64,000 nucleotides of DNA from the NCBI RefSeq assembly GCF_007421815.1, contig NZ_VLNT01000006.1, positions 119,108 to 183,107 of the forward strand, in the 5' to 3' direction. Positions 35,524 through 45,370 of the stretch are shown piece by piece; position 1 is the stretch's first letter; the number at the start of each line of letters is the position of its first letter. Below the pieces are notes generated by a model. It saw nothing but the letters and a program-made list of their open reading frames with translations. It was not told the DNA's origin and ran no database searches. The position numbers and the translations under genes were made by a program. The DNA is from Aeromicrobium piscarium (GTDB lineage: Bacteria; Actinomycetota; Actinomycetes; Propionibacteriales; Nocardioidaceae).

Positions 35524-35883
35524 TCAACAGAACGCCGGAGGTGCTCGTCCGGCCCTGGCCCGTACCCGTCGTGCGACCTCGGCGCTGTGTTCCCCCCGCG
35601 ACAGCAATGCCGTCGTCACCATGAGGAGCACGACCGCCGTCAGCACGGCCAACGGCAGATGGTCGGTCATGGCGGGAGCGTGATCGTCGGCGACGGTGGC
35701 CTGAGGCAGTGTCGCCCTGCTCGTCGTCGCCGTCCGGTCACCGGTCGCCACGGACGCGGCGGTGCCGCTGGTGCTCCGGGTCGGTGCGCCGGACTGGGTC
35801 AGCGCGGTGGCGCCCAGCAGTGCCACGAGGATCGCCGCGCAGCTCGCGATGATCCCCCAGACGGCGGGGCGGTTGTGACGCAC
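35524..35883 (-). CDS. Small two-helix membrane protein, unknown function
   Basis: A 119-residue candidate starting at GTG 35883 (VRHNRPAVWG). Helix 1 is AVWGIIASCAAILVALLGATAL and helix 2 is LPLAVLTAVVLLMVTTALLS; the linker is Ser/Thr-rich, and the tail is Arg-rich. It lies 38 bp upstream of secDF on the same strand. The ribosome site is weak, and codons upstream of 35883 are a shadow of the aldo/keto reductase gene, so the start is tentative. Confidence 0.5.
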   Translation of the reverse strand: MRHNRPAVWGIIASCAAILVALLGATALTQSGAPTRSTSGTAASVATGDRTATTSRATLPQATVADDHAPAMTDHLPLAVLTAVVLLMVTTALLSRGEHSAEVARRVRARAGRAPPAFC

Positions 35884-35961
35884 TCGGCGAGTGTAACGGC
35901 CGGTGAGCCCGCGCGGGGGCGCGCCGGGCGGATCCGCGTGGTCGGTCGCTAGCGTGGAGTC

Positions 35962-36930
35962 ATGACCGCAGGGATTCTGGGAACCAGTGGGATCGATGTC
36001 AGCGTCGTGGGGCTCGGCTGCAATGCCTTCGGCGCCCGCATCGACGCCGAGCGCACGCAGCAGGTGGTCGACGCCTGCTTCGAACAGGGCGTGACCTTCT
36101 TCGACACGGCCGATGTCTATGGCCTCGGCCAGAGCGAGGAGCTGCTGGGGCGGGCGCTGGGCAGCCGTCGCGATGACGTGGTGGTGGCGACCAAGTTCGG
36201 CATGGACCTGCAGGGTCTCAACGGCGACGATGGCGGATCGAGGGGCCGGCCGGAGTATGTGCGGCGGGCCTGTGAGGCGAGCCTGCGGCGACTCGGGACC
36301 GACGTGATCGACCTGTACCAGCTCCACACCCCGGATCCGTCGACGCCGATCGAGGAGACGCTCGGCGCGCTGGACGATCTCGTCCGCGAGGGCAAGGTGC
36401 GGGCGATCGGCTGCTCGAACTTCCAGGCGTGGCAGCTGGTGGACGCGCACTGGGTGTCGCGGACGCGCGATCTGGCCTCGTTCGCCACGGCGCAGAACGA
36501 GTACTCCCTCTACAACCGGACGGCGGAGGTGGAGCTCACGCCCGCCTGCGCCGAGCTGGGCGTGGGGCTGCTGCCCTATTTCCCGCTCGCTTACGGGCTG
36601 CTGACCGGTAAGTACCGCCGTGACACTCCGCCCGACGAGGGCACCCGGCTCGCCGAGGAGAACCAGCGCCGTCGTTATGACGCCGCTGACTGGGACACGA
36701 TCGAGGCGCTCCAGAGCTTCGCCGATGCGCGGGGGATCTCGCTGCTCGACGTCGCGATCGGTGGCCTCGCCGCACAGCCGCAGGTGGCGAGTGTGATCGC
36801 GGGAGCGACCCGGCCCGAGCAGATCGCCGCCAATGTAGCGGCCGGTCGGTGGGCACCGAGCGACGCCGATCGCGAGGAGCTCGACCAGATCGGCCGTCCC
36901 CGGCACAGCTACACCACCTTCGCCCCCTGA
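35962..36930 (+). CDS. Aldo/keto reductase (AKR11/12-like)
   Basis: A 322-residue TIM-barrel oxidoreductase. It has the VVGLGCNAFGARID start, the catalytic Asp and Tyr in VTFFDTADVYGLGQSEELLG, IDLYQLHTPD with the third active-site residue, GCSNFQAWQL, and the cofactor segment VIAGATRPEQIAANV. It differs clearly from the reductase at 18387-19211 and belongs to the YajO/Tas-like group. Substrate unknown. Confidence 0.92.
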   Translation: MTAGILGTSGIDVSVVGLGCNAFGARIDAERTQQVVDACFEQGVTFFDTADVYGLGQSEELLGRALGSRRDDVVVATKFGMDLQGLNGDDGGSRGRPEYVRRACEASLRRLGTDVIDLYQLHTPDPSTPIEETLGALDDLVREGKVRAIGCSNFQAWQLVDAHWVSRTRDLASFATAQNEYSLYNRTAEVELTPACAELGVGLLPYFPLAYGLLTGKYRRDTPPDEGTRLAEENQRRRYDAADWDTIEALQSFADARGISLLDVAIGGLAAQPQVASVIAGATRPEQIAANVAAGRWAPSDADREELDQIGRPRHSYTTFAP

Positions 36931-36937
36931 AGGGACT

Positions 36938-37050
36938 GATGATGATGCGTTGTGGTCGTCATAGCGACCTCAATGCATCGACTTTCGAGTGGGCTCGGAA
37001 CTGATGATGATGCGTTGCGGCTGCCATAGCGACCCCAATGCATCATCATC
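36938..37050. repeat. Composite palindromic element, family C, copy 2
   Basis: 113 bp. Unit 1 begins GATGATGATGCGTTG (36938) and ends near GCATCGACTTTCGAG; unit 2 is a near-perfect 18-bp hairpin from ACTGATGATGATGC (37011) to GCATCATCATCAGT (37053). Same order, length and spacing as 10781-10892. The rest of the gap to 37260 holds no recognisable gene. Confidence 0.75.
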
Positions 37051-37260
37051 AGTCCCCGGACGACGCACAAATCCCAGCGGAGCTGGGGAGAGAAGATGGT
37101 GCGCCGGGTTGGGAAGCGCCTCACGGCGCGTGGCCGCTCGTAGCGGCTTATGTTGGGACCCGGGGCTTGCCGCAACCCGGCGCAGTCACCAGCGTATCGG
37201 CCATGGGGCCATGATCAAGCGCAGCGGACGTGGTCCATCGCACGCGATTCCCGCGGTCGT

Positions 37261-37854
37261 CTACTGCAGGGCACCGGCGCGCTCGAGTTCGGCTGCGTGG
37301 CGCAGATCGCGTGCGGTCTCCACCAGACGTGCCCCGCTGAGCGCGTCGCCGTCCTCGCACTGTCCGCGCCCCACACCCACGATGTGCGCGAAGGCCGCGG
37401 CACGGTCGAGGGTGATGTCCAGATGCTCGCCGACGATGCCGCGCACGACGATGTCGACCAGCCGGACGACCTCTTCGGGGCTCGGCGGCTCCACGACCCC
37501 GGCCAGCACCTCCTGGACCGGCGCGTAGGTCTTGCCGATCGCGAACTCGTGCGCCGCCCGCACGGGTTCGCGATGTACCCAGGTGCGCAGGACGTAGAGC
37601 CGCCAGAGCGCACCGGCGAGGGAGTCGGGCGATGCGAGGGACCACAGCTCGGCGATCGTGCCGATGCCCTCGGAATCAGCCAGGTGGAGCACTCGCTCGA
37701 CCAGATCGGCATCCTCGTGGTCGCGCGGGCCACGGACGAGGAGGTGCGCCACGCGGTGTCCTGCCGCGGTGACCTCGGCGGGATCGGGGCGATCATCGGG
37801 TTGCGCCTCGAACAGACCGGCGCCCGGCAACGCCGGCTTATCGAAGTCCGCCAT
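37261..37854 (-). CDS. Conserved cytoplasmic protein, unknown function
   Basis: A 197-residue, mostly helical, soluble protein with no signal or membrane segment. VLRTWVHREPVRAAHEFAIGK followed by PPSPEEVVRLVDIVVRGIV is the most family-like stretch. I recall similar actinobacterial proteins near RNase D but not a proven function. No catalytic motif seen. Confidence 0.75.
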   Translation of the reverse strand: MADFDKPALPGAGLFEAQPDDRPDPAEVTAAGHRVAHLLVRGPRDHEDADLVERVLHLADSEGIGTIAELWSLASPDSLAGALWRLYVLRTWVHREPVRAAHEFAIGKTYAPVQEVLAGVVEPPSPEEVVRLVDIVVRGIVGEHLDITLDRAAAFAHIVGVGRGQCEDGDALSGARLVETARDLRHAAELERAGALQ

Positions 37855-37990
37855 CGATGTCCTCCCTTCGGCAGGGGGACGACATTAGCCAACCGGTCAA
37901 GGCGGAATCGGAACGCCGCGACTCCGCGCCGATCTCGACGCCTGACGAGGCGTCGAGAGAGGGCAGCGTGCCGGGAGCCACCCGGACAGC

Positions 37991-39217
37991 CTAGTTCCCG
38001 GACATGGCGGCGGCGACAGGCGCGGCGACGATGCCCACCTGCCACGAGCGCGCTCCTTGCTCCAGGAGAGCGTCGCCGACGGACACCGCGTCGATGTGCG
38101 CGGGCGGGTCCCAGGCGAGTTGACGGATGAGTCCGGGGGAGATGAGGTTCTCGCTGGGCAGGTCGTGCTGTTCGGCGAGCTCGGTCACCACCGGCTTGGC
38201 CCGGGCGAGGCGTTCGGCCGCCTCGGGCCGCTTCTCGGCCCAGGCGCGCGGCGGTGGAGGACCGTCGTGGCGCTGTGAACTCGTCGGCAGATCCTTCTCG
38301 TCGAGTGCGAGGGCCTCCTCGACGGCGGCGTGCCAGTCGTCGAAGAAGCGACGGGGGCCGCGCCCGCGCATGGCTCGCGTCTCGCGCAGCGCCGTACGAG
38401 AGGTGGGGGCCTCGGCAGCGATCTCCAGGATCGCCGAGTCGGGCAGGATGCGCCCGGGGGTGACATCGCGTGCCGCGGCGATGCGGTCGCGGGTGTACCA
38501 GAGGGAACGGACGATGGCGAGCGACCGGCGGCCGCGCGCCTTGTGGAGGCCCGACGTACGGCGCCACGGCTCGCTGCGCTCGGGAGGTCCCGTGAACGCG
38601 AGCAGCGACTCGAACTCCTCTTGCGCCCAGGCGACCTTGCCGGTGCGTTCGAGGTCCGCCTCCACCATCGCGCGCAGCTCGACGAGGACCTCGACGTCGA
38701 GGGCGGCGTATTCCAGCCACGGCTCGGGCAGCGGGCGCGTGGACCAGTCGGCGGCGGAGAACTCCTTGGCGAGGCTCATCTGCAGATAGTGCTCGACGAG
38801 ACCGGCGAGTCCGACCCGCGGCAGGTTGAGCAGCCGCCCCGCCAGCTCGGTGTCGAAGAGTGCGGAGGGACGCAGTCCCACCTCCGCGAGGCAGGGGAGG
38901 TCCTGGGTGGCGGCGTGCAGGATCCATTCGGCATCGCCGAAGGCTTCGTCGAGGGAGGTCAGATCGTCGAAGGCGGTCGGGTCGACGAGGAAGGTGCCGG
39001 CGCCCTCGCGGCGGATCTGCACGAGGTAGGCCCGTTGGGAGTAGCGGTAGCCGGAGGCGCGCTCGGCGTCGAGCGCGACCGGTCCGTAAGCCAGGGACAG
39101 TTCTGCCACGGCGCGGGCCAGTTCGTCATCGTCGTCGATCACGTGGCCGAGCGGCTCACGCAGGCCCAGTCGCGGCAGAGCGGGCTCGGCCACGGTCTCA
39201 GGGACGTCGTCGGTCAC
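37991..39217 (-). CDS. rnd: Ribonuclease D
   Basis: A 408-residue DEDD exonuclease. Exo motif I is VALDAERASGYRYSQRAYLVQI, motif II is in ILHAATQDLPCLAE, and motif III is EYAALDVEVLVEL. An HRDC domain follows around residues 210-300 (YTRDRIAARDVTPGRILPD-like), and an actinobacterial C-terminal extension completes it. It trims RNA 3' ends. It overlaps the DUF3000 gene by 4 bp. Confidence 0.93.
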   Translation of the reverse strand: MTDDVPETVAEPALPRLGLREPLGHVIDDDDELARAVAELSLAYGPVALDAERASGYRYSQRAYLVQIRREGAGTFLVDPTAFDDLTSLDEAFGDAEWILHAATQDLPCLAEVGLRPSALFDTELAGRLLNLPRVGLAGLVEHYLQMSLAKEFSAADWSTRPLPEPWLEYAALDVEVLVELRAMVEADLERTGKVAWAQEEFESLLAFTGPPERSEPWRRTSGLHKARGRRSLAIVRSLWYTRDRIAAARDVTPGRILPDSAILEIAAEAPTSRTALRETRAMRGRGPRRFFDDWHAAVEEALALDEKDLPTSSQRHDGPPPPRAWAEKRPEAAERLARAKPVVTELAEQHDLPSENLISPGLIRQLAWDPPAHIDAVSVGDALLEQGARSWQVGIVAAPVAAAMSGN

Positions 39218-39813
39218 CTGTGAGACCCCCGTCGGTCATGGGCGGTACGGCGCAGGGGGATGACCCCCGGTGTCAGCGGTGGAAGCCCGGCGAGCTCGGC
39301 CAGCAGGTGCATCCAGGCCTGTGCGTGACATCCGGCGTCGGTGTCGGGATCGGGGGACCAGGAGGCGCGGACCTCGACCTGGGCCGAGCTGCCGTCCTCG
39401 GCCATCTGGCCGAAGCTGTCGGTGCGCACGACGGTGACGCTGCCGCTCGCGGCGTGGTAGCCGGCGCCCCCGGCGTCGAGGGCGTCGGTCAGCCAGCTCC
39501 AGCCGACCTCGGTCAGCATCGGGTCCGAGGCCATCTCCGGCTCGATATCGGCCTTGGCGAAGGTCACACAGCGGAAGCTACCCTCCCAGGCCTCGTGGCC
39601 CGCGGGATCGTACAGGCAGATGAAGCGGCCGGTGGCGACATCGTCCCCGGCGACCGCGAGATCGCCGCTGATCGCATAGGCGTATGGCGCGATGCGCTGC
39701 GGCGGAGGCATCACATGGATGGTCAGCTCCGGGCGGGCATCGACGCGCATGATCTGCTCGACCGCCCGCGTGAATGCTGCGGGCGTGCCGTCGACCTCGG
39801 TTCGCGCAGCCAC
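39214..39813 (-). CDS. DUF3000 protein
   Basis: A 199-residue protein of an actinobacteria-restricted family with no known activity. [56 protein letters not shown] and [19 protein letters not shown] are visible family blocks. The GTG at 39813 is chosen because upstream codons extend into the hemE promoter. It pairs with rnd and faces hemE. Confidence 0.88.
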   Translation of the reverse strand: MAARTEVDGTPAAFTRAVEQIMRVDARPELTIHVMPPPQRIAPYAYAISGDLAVAGDDVATGRFICLYDPAGHEAWEGSFRCVTFAKADIEPEMASDPMLTEVGWSWLTDALDAGGAGYHAASGSVTVVRTDSFGQMAEDGSSAQVEVRASWSPDPDTDAGCHAQAWMHLLAELAGLPPLTPGVIPLRRTAHDRRGSHR

Positions 39814-39886
39814 ACCGGTGATCCTAGGTGGAAAGAGGCCGACCTCGGGTCTTCGACACGCGGCGACACCTGACAGACTCGATACC

Positions 39887-40924
39887 GTGACCACCTCGAT
39901 GCCCGTCAGTCCGTTCCTGCAAGCCTGCCGGGGTGAGCGTCCCGCGCACACGCCCGTGTGGTTCATGCGTCAGGCGGGCCGCTCGTTGCCGGAGTATCGA
40001 GCGGTCCGTGCCGAGGTGCCGATGCTCGAATCGTGCTTCCGCACCGATCTGGTCGTGGAGATCACGATGCAGCCGGTGCGTCGCTACGGAGTCGACGCCG
40101 CGATCTTCTTCTCCGACATCGTGGTGCCGCTCAAGGCGATCGGGGTGGATCTGGACATCGTCCCGGGGACCGGTCCCGTGGTCGCCGAGCCGATTCGTTC
40201 GGCGGAGCAGCTCACCGCGCTGCGCGATCTGGAGCCCGACGATGTCGGCACCATCACCGCTGCGGTCGAGGCGCTCGTCGACGAGCTCGGGGACACGCCC
40301 CTCATCGGCTTCGCCGGTGCCCCCTTCACCTTGGCCTCCTATCTCATCGAGGGCGGTCCGTCGCGCGATCACCGGCGCACCAAGCAGCTCATGTACAGCG
40401 ACCCGGACCTGTGGCACGCGCTCCTCGGACGCATCGCGCGGATCGGCGGGCAGTTCCTGCGCCTGCAGGTGCAGCACGGGGCCCGGGCGATCCAGCTCTT
40501 CGACTCGTGGGCGGGAGCGTTGTCGTTGGAGGAGTACCAGACCTTCGTGCAGCCCCACTCGGCCGCGGTGCTCGCGGAGGTCGCCGATCTCGGCGTGCCG
40601 CGCATCCACTTCGGGGTCGGCACGGGCGAGCTGCTCGGCGCCATGGGCGAGGCGGGCGCCGATGTCGTCGGTGTCGACTGGCGGGTGCCGCTCGACGCGG
40701 CGACGCGGCGCATCGGTCCTGAACGCGCCGTGCAGGGCAACCTCGATCCCACGGTGGTCTTCGCACCGACCGAGGTCGTGCACGAGCGTGCGGCCCGGGT
40801 CATCGCGGCCGGCAAGGCCGCGCCGGGTCATATCTTCAATCTGGGCCACGGCGTGCTGCCGGACACCGATCCGGACGCACTCGCGCGGCTGGTCGACTTC
40901 GTGCACGAGTATCCGGTCGGCTGA
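39887..40924 (+). CDS. hemE: Uroporphyrinogen decarboxylase
   Basis: A 345-residue enzyme. [16 protein letters not shown] is the N-terminal signature with the substrate-binding arginines, and [17 protein letters not shown] and [13 protein letters not shown] are further family signatures. It converts uroporphyrinogen III to coproporphyrinogen III. The GTG at 39887 or the ATG at 39899 may be the true start; neither has a strong ribosome site. It overlaps cgoX by 1 bp. Confidence 0.96.
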   Translation: MTTSMPVSPFLQACRGERPAHTPVWFMRQAGRSLPEYRAVRAEVPMLESCFRTDLVVEITMQPVRRYGVDAAIFFSDIVVPLKAIGVDLDIVPGTGPVVAEPIRSAEQLTALRDLEPDDVGTITAAVEALVDELGDTPLIGFAGAPFTLASYLIEGGPSRDHRRTKQLMYSDPDLWHALLGRIARIGGQFLRLQVQHGARAIQLFDSWAGALSLEEYQTFVQPHSAAVLAEVADLGVPRIHFGVGTGELLGAMGEAGADVVGVDWRVPLDAATRRIGPERAVQGNLDPTVVFAPTEVVHERAARVIAAGKAAPGHIFNLGHGVLPDTDPDALARLVDFVHEYPVG

Positions 40925-42279
40925 TGCGCGTCGGTGTCGTCGGGGCGGGGATCGCAGGGCTGACCTGTGCTCACGCGCTGCGCGAGGCGGGCGCCGAGGT
41001 CGTGGTCTGGGAGGCCGGCGACCGTGTGGGCGGCAAGCTGCGGCTCGAGGACATCGGGGGTCTGACCCTGGACCAGGGTGCCGAGTCGATGCTGGCCCGT
41101 CGTCCCGAGGGTCTGGAGCTGGTCGGGCGTCTCGGCCTCGGTGATCGGTTGGTGCATCCCGAGCCGGCGCCCGCGACGCTGTGGACCCGCGGTGCCCTGC
41201 GGCCGATGCCGCCGACCGTGATGGGGATTCCCTCGGATCTCGAGGCGCTGGAGGCGTCCGGGGTCCTGGAGGGGGCGGTGGAGCGCCACGACGTGCCCGT
41301 GCCCGGGGAGGACGTGCCCGTGGCCGACTTCGTCGCCCAGCGGGCCGGACGCGAGGTCGTCGACCGGCTCGTGGAGCCTCTTCTCGGGGGCGTCTACGCG
41401 GGGCACGCCGACCGGTTGTCGTTGCGGGCCACGGCGCCGATGATCGGCGCCCTCGGGTCCGACCCGATCGGCGCCGCGATCGCGCGCCGTGCCGAACAGC
41501 TCGCCGCCGGCCCCGCGGAGCCCGTGCTCGCCGGACTCGACGGCGGCATGGGGAGTCTGCCGGTGGCGCTCGCCGAAGACCTCGACATCCGGCTGAACTC
41601 CACCGTCCGCGGAGTGCGGCGAGAGAACGACGGGGGCTGGACGCTCGTGGTCGGTCCGACGACTCGCGCCGTGCGCGAGCGGTGCGACGCACTGGTGCTG
41701 GCCGTCCCGGCGCCAGCCGCGTCGCGCCTGCTCGGCGACATCGCGCCGGCTGCCTCCTTCGCTCTCGCTGGCATCGACTACGCCTCGATGGCGCTCGTCA
41801 CCCTCGTGCTCGACGGCGCGGAGCTGCCCGAGGGATCGGGTTTTCTCGTGCCCCCTGTCGACGGGCGATCGATCAAGGCGGCGACCTTCGCCACCAACAA
41901 GTGGGCGTGGCTGGCGCGCGACGCCCAGGGAGCGAGCATCGTGCGCACCTCTCTGGGACGTGCGGGCGACGCCACGGCACTGCAGCGCTCCGATGACGAG
42001 CTCGTGACACTCGCGATCGCCGATCTAGAGTCCGCGCTCGCCGGAGTCGGCACGCTCGGCACCGTCGCCGCCTCGCGCGTTCAGCGGTGGGGAGGGGGGC
42101 TTCCGCAGTACGACGTGGGCCATCAGGAGCTGGTGGCGCGGATCGAGGCCGATATCGCCTCGGTGCCCGGCCTCGCCGTCTGCGGAGCGGCCTATCACGG
42201 GGTCGGCATCCCGGCGGTGATCGCCACCGCCCACCAGGCTGCCCGCGCCATCACGACGGAAGGGACAATGGACATATGA
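40924..42279 (+). CDS. cgoX: Coproporphyrinogen III oxidase (HemY-type)
   Basis: A 451-residue FAD enzyme. The N-terminal fold is [21 protein letters not shown] followed by [30 protein letters not shown] and [18 protein letters not shown] lie in mid and C-terminal FAD-binding regions. In actinobacteria this protein oxidises coproporphyrinogen III to coproporphyrin III in the coproporphyrin-dependent route, which fits its position between hemE and chdC. Confidence 0.95.
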   Translation: MRVGVVGAGIAGLTCAHALREAGAEVVVWEAGDRVGGKLRLEDIGGLTLDQGAESMLARRPEGLELVGRLGLGDRLVHPEPAPATLWTRGALRPMPPTVMGIPSDLEALEASGVLEGAVERHDVPVPGEDVPVADFVAQRAGREVVDRLVEPLLGGVYAGHADRLSLRATAPMIGALGSDPIGAAIARRAEQLAAGPAEPVLAGLDGGMGSLPVALAEDLDIRLNSTVRGVRRENDGGWTLVVGPTTRAVRERCDALVLAVPAPAASRLLGDIAPAASFALAGIDYASMALVTLVLDGAELPEGSGFLVPPVDGRSIKAATFATNKWAWLARDAQGASIVRTSLGRAGDATALQRSDDELVTLAIADLESALAGVGTLGTVAASRVQRWGGGLPQYDVGHQELVARIEADIASVPGLAVCGAAYHGVGIPAVIATAHQAARAITTEGTMDI

Positions 42280-42980
42280 GCGTGCCGAATCAGGGGAAGC
42301 TGGCCAAGGAGATCAACGAGACGATCCGGTACACCATGTGGTCGGTGTTTCGCCTGGATCGTCCGCTGGGCTCGGATGACCGCGGGGCCGAGGCCGTGGA
42401 GGTCGAGGAGCTCGTGGCACGGCTCGCTGGGGACGATGTCGTGGTGCGAGGCGCCTATGACGTCAGCGGCATGCGTGCGGACGCCGATCTGATGATCTGG
42501 TGGCATGCGCCGACGGCCGAAGCACTGCAGGTGGCGTACAACTCCTTCCGGCGCACGGCCCTCGGCTCGCGGATGGTCCCCGTGTGGTCGCAGACGGCGC
42601 TGCACCGGCCGGCCGAGTTCAATCGTTCGCACATCCCGGCCTTCATGGCCGAGGAGGAGGTGCGCGACTGGGTCTGCGTGTATCCCTTCGTGCGATCCTA
42701 TGAGTGGTACCTGTTACCCGAGGACGAGCGCCGCGACATGCTGCGCGAGCACGGCATGCAGGCCCGGCCCTACCCGGATGTACGCGCCAACACGGTGGCG
42801 TCCTTCGCGCTCGGTGACTATGAGTGGATGCTGGCCTTCGAGGCCGACGAGCTGCACCGCATCGTCGACCTGATGCGAGAGCTCCGCGCGAGCCGGGCGC
42901 GTCGTCACGTGCGCGAGGAGACGCCCTTCTACACCGGCCGCAAGCGCACCTGGACCGAGCTCACCGACCTCTGGCCCTGA
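42276..42980 (+). CDS. chdC: Coproheme decarboxylase
   Basis: A 234-residue chlorite-dismutase-fold protein (HemQ). [30 protein letters not shown] and [25 protein letters not shown] are characteristic; the last likely contains the catalytic Tyr and the proximal His. It decarboxylates coproheme III to haem b using peroxide. The ATG overlaps the cgoX stop (ATGA). hemH is not seen in this window. Confidence 0.95.
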   Translation: MSVPNQGKLAKEINETIRYTMWSVFRLDRPLGSDDRGAEAVEVEELVARLAGDDVVVRGAYDVSGMRADADLMIWWHAPTAEALQVAYNSFRRTALGSRMVPVWSQTALHRPAEFNRSHIPAFMAEEEVRDWVCVYPFVRSYEWYLLPEDERRDMLREHGMQARPYPDVRANTVASFALGDYEWMLAFEADELHRIVDLMRELRASRARRHVREETPFYTGRKRTWTELTDLWP

Positions 42981-42988
42981 GTCCCCCT

Positions 42989-43089
42989 GCGTGAGCGGTG
43001 AGCCACGCACCCCTCAAGCCCGCTTTCGTCTGGGCGGTGGATTATCCCGCACTCGAACGGTCGAAGTGCGGGATAGCTCACCGCCCGCG
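42989..43089. repeat. Palindromic repeat, family B, copy 4
   Basis: Outer ends GCGTGAGCGGTGA (42989-43001) and TCACCGCCCGCG (43078-43089). An inner 11-bp stem TATCCCGCACT (43043-43053)/AGTGCGGGATA (43065-43075) matches copy 1. It lies between the convergent chdC and msrB genes. Confidence 0.7.
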
Positions 43090-43101
43090 GAGGGGAACCG
43101 G

Positions 43102-43524
43102 TCAGTCGGCCTGGAGGTCGAGGGCGATGCCGTTGATGCAGTAGCGCTGGTCGGTCGGGGTGTCGTAGCCCTCGCCGCCGAAGACATGGCCCAGGTGCGA
43201 TCCGCAGTTGGCGCAGCGGACCTCGGTGCGCAGCATGCCCATCGAACGGTCCTCGATGTACTCGACGCGATCCTCGGCGAGGGGCGCGTAGAAGGCGGGC
43301 CAGCCGCAGTGGGCGTCGAACTTGGTCTCGCTGCGGAACAGCTCGCTCCCGCAGGCGCGGCAACGGTAGATGCCGACCGTCGGATCGGTCTCATAGGAGC
43401 TGGAGAAAGGCCGTTCGGTGCCGCCCTGGCGCAGCACGTGGAACTCGGCGGCGCTGAGCTCCTCGCGCCACTGGTCGTCGGACTTCGCGACCTCGTAGTC
43501 GCGGCTCGCGTCGGGTGCGGACAT
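43102..43524 (-). CDS. msrB: Peptide-methionine (R)-S-oxide reductase
   Basis: A 140-residue MsrB. Two CxxC zinc pairs (CRACGSELF and CANCGSHLGHVFG) and RYCINGIALDL, with the catalytic Cys, are intact. GWPAFYAP is conserved. It reduces methionine-R-sulfoxide using thioredoxin. It starts 5 bp after the upstream small gene. Confidence 0.96.
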   Translation of the reverse strand: MSAPDASRDYEVAKSDDQWREELSAAEFHVLRQGGTERPFSSSYETDPTVGIYRCRACGSELFRSETKFDAHCGWPAFYAPLAEDRVEYIEDRSMGMLRTEVRCANCGSHLGHVFGGEGYDTPTDQRYCINGIALDLQAD

Positions 43525-43529
43525 GGGGA

Positions 43530-44027
43530 TCAGATCTCCGTCTGTGCTTCGAAGGGCAGGTGCTCGAGCAGGTGCAAGGTGGGGACGTCGAGGGAGCGTC
43601 GGGCCCGTGAGGTCCAGTCCAGTTTGAGGAACTCGCGGACGAGGTGCGGCTCGGTGAGGATGATGACCTCGTCGGCCGAGGTCTCGGTCACCAGCTCCTT
43701 GAGCGCGTCGATCGGGTCGAGATCGGTGAGGCGGGCGGTCACCTGCTGACCGCGATCGCGCAACAGCCGGGCGCTTTCGTCGAGCTCGGCCTCGCCGGCC
43801 TGGTGGAGCTCCTGATCGACGACCGCCATGGTGTCCGGTTCGGTCATGGGCACGAACTGCCCACCGCCGAGGGCGCTCATCGACGATCCGAGGACCGCCG
43901 CCGAGCTCTCGATGGGCAGCAGGAGATGGTAGGTGACATCGTCATCGACGCCCTCCTGCAACGACACGATCTGGTTCGCGTCCAGTTCGATCAGCTGACG
44001 TTCGATCAACAGCACCACGTTGTACAT
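43530..44027 (-). CDS. USP-like small protein, unknown function
   Basis: A 165-residue soluble protein. LLIERQLIELDANQ and the C-terminal half SADEVIILTEPHLVREFLKLDW with LDVPTLHLLEH look like the alpha/beta fold of universal-stress or nucleotide-binding proteins. No Walker-like ATP loop. It lies just upstream of msrB and 9 bp after the BenE-like gene. Function unknown. Confidence 0.7.
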   Translation of the reverse strand: MYNVVLLIERQLIELDANQIVSLQEGVDDDVTYHLLLPIESSAAVLGSSMSALGGGQFVPMTEPDTMAVVDQELHQAGEAELDESARLLRDRGQQVTARLTDLDPIDALKELVTETSADEVIILTEPHLVREFLKLDWTSRARRSLDVPTLHLLEHLPFEAQTEI

Positions 44028-44036
44028 ATACCGATC

Positions 44037-45326
44037 CTAGTCGGCGGTGGTCGTCTCCTGCTCACGAGCGCGGAAGTCCTTCGGTTCGAGCAGCAGCGAT
44101 GCGAGGACACCGCCGATCAGCGACCAGAACGGTGCCGAGATGTTGAAGACCGTGACGCCGCTCATGGCGATGATGAGGGCGAAGAAGGCTCCCAGCTGGA
44201 AACGGCTCGCCGAGAAGCTCTCCTGGAAGGACCGCACCAGCACGCCGATCATCGCCAGACCGGCGACGGTGGCGATCAGCTCCGGCGGCAGGATCGTCAC
44301 TAGCGCGACCGTGACCCCGGCGAAGACTCCGAACAGCCCGAAGAGGGTGCCGTTGACGACCGATGCGGCATACCGGCCCGAACGGTCCTCGCCTGCCTGG
44401 TCCGAGGAGCAGATCGCCGTCATCGGACCGGCGATATTGGCATTGTGGCCGCCGAAGACCGGGGCGAGCAGACCACCGATGCCGCTGATGATGGTCATGA
44501 CGTTGAAAGGCGGCCGGTACTTCTCTGCCATGAGGACACCCATCGATTGGGCGTTCTCCGCCCCGATGACCAGCAGTGCGAGGGGGATCGCCACAGCGAA
44601 CATCGCACCGAGATCGAAGGACGGCGCGATCAGCACAGGTGTGCTGAACCCGACTCCGCCGTCGAGGGTGCCGAAGTCGCCGAGAATGGCCGTGACGAGC
44701 ACCCCGAGGGCCAGCGCGCCGACCACGCCAGGGACCCTCGGAAGGAAGCGGCTCAGGAGCACATAGCCGACGAGCGTCGCCCCAACGATGACCGGGGCGG
44801 CGACGGCGGAGTTGACGATGTCGATACCGAAGCGGATCAGCGCGCCGGCGATCATCGCCATGACGATGGGGAACGGTATCCAGTCGGCGAGTTTGCGCAC
44901 CAGTCCGCTCATGCCGATCACCAAAACGATCAGACCGGCCATGAGGAATGCGCCGACCATCTCCGCGAAGCTGAAGTTCGGCAGAGCGGCCACGACCAGA
45001 GCGGCTCCCGGAATGGAGAAGGCCCCGCTGATGGGCTGCTGGTAGTAGAGGGCCAGCACGATGGAGATCAAGCCGCCGAAGAAGTAGATCCCGAAGATCC
45101 ACGAGGCGATGACCTCGGCGCTGAGACCGGCGGCGCCGGCTCCACTGATGACGATCAGTGCGGGACCGGTGCAGCCGAAAATGGTCGCGATGACACCGGC
45201 GCCGATGGTCGCCGGGTTGAGATGGCGAGGAAGATCGCGCAGACCTGAGCGGAAGCCGGGGCCTCGCTCCATGAGTGGTCGTTTCGTCTCCGGCTCGACC
45301 CTGCCGGTGTTATCGGATGTGACCAT
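44037..45326 (-). CDS. BenE-family aromatic-acid/benzoate transporter
   Basis: A 429-residue permease with about twelve helices. GAGVIATIFGCTGPALIV, YYQQPISGAFSIPGAALV, PPFNVMTIISGIGGLLAPVFGGHNANIAGPMTAIC and LLRSF-like C-terminal blocks match BenE. BenE proteins import benzoate or related carboxylates. It directly follows the acyl-CoA ligase on the same strand, so it may bring in the acid that the ligase activates. Confidence 0.88.
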   Translation of the reverse strand: MVTSDNTGRVEPETKRPLMERGPGFRSGLRDLPRHLNPATIGAGVIATIFGCTGPALIVISGAGAAGLSAEVIASWIFGIYFFGGLISIVLALYYQQPISGAFSIPGAALVVAALPNFSFAEMVGAFLMAGLIVLVIGMSGLVRKLADWIPFPIVMAMIAGALIRFGIDIVNSAVAAPVIVGATLVGYVLLSRFLPRVPGVVGALALGVLVTAILGDFGTLDGGVGFSTPVLIAPSFDLGAMFAVAIPLALLVIGAENAQSMGVLMAEKYRPPFNVMTIISGIGGLLAPVFGGHNANIAGPMTAICSSDQAGEDRSGRYAASVVNGTLFGLFGVFAGVTVALVTILPPELIATVAGLAMIGVLVRSFQESFSASRFQLGAFFALIIAMSGVTVFNISAPFWSLIGGVLASLLLEPKDFRAREQETTTAD

Positions 45327-45370
45327 GATGACTCATCTCTGTTGACGGCCTCTTCGCTGGGCCGCGGTGC

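Noticed and set aside
35884-36906. N-terminal extension of the small membrane protein
   Set aside because: This region is antisense to a clear aldo/keto reductase; codon and residue content match an overprint.
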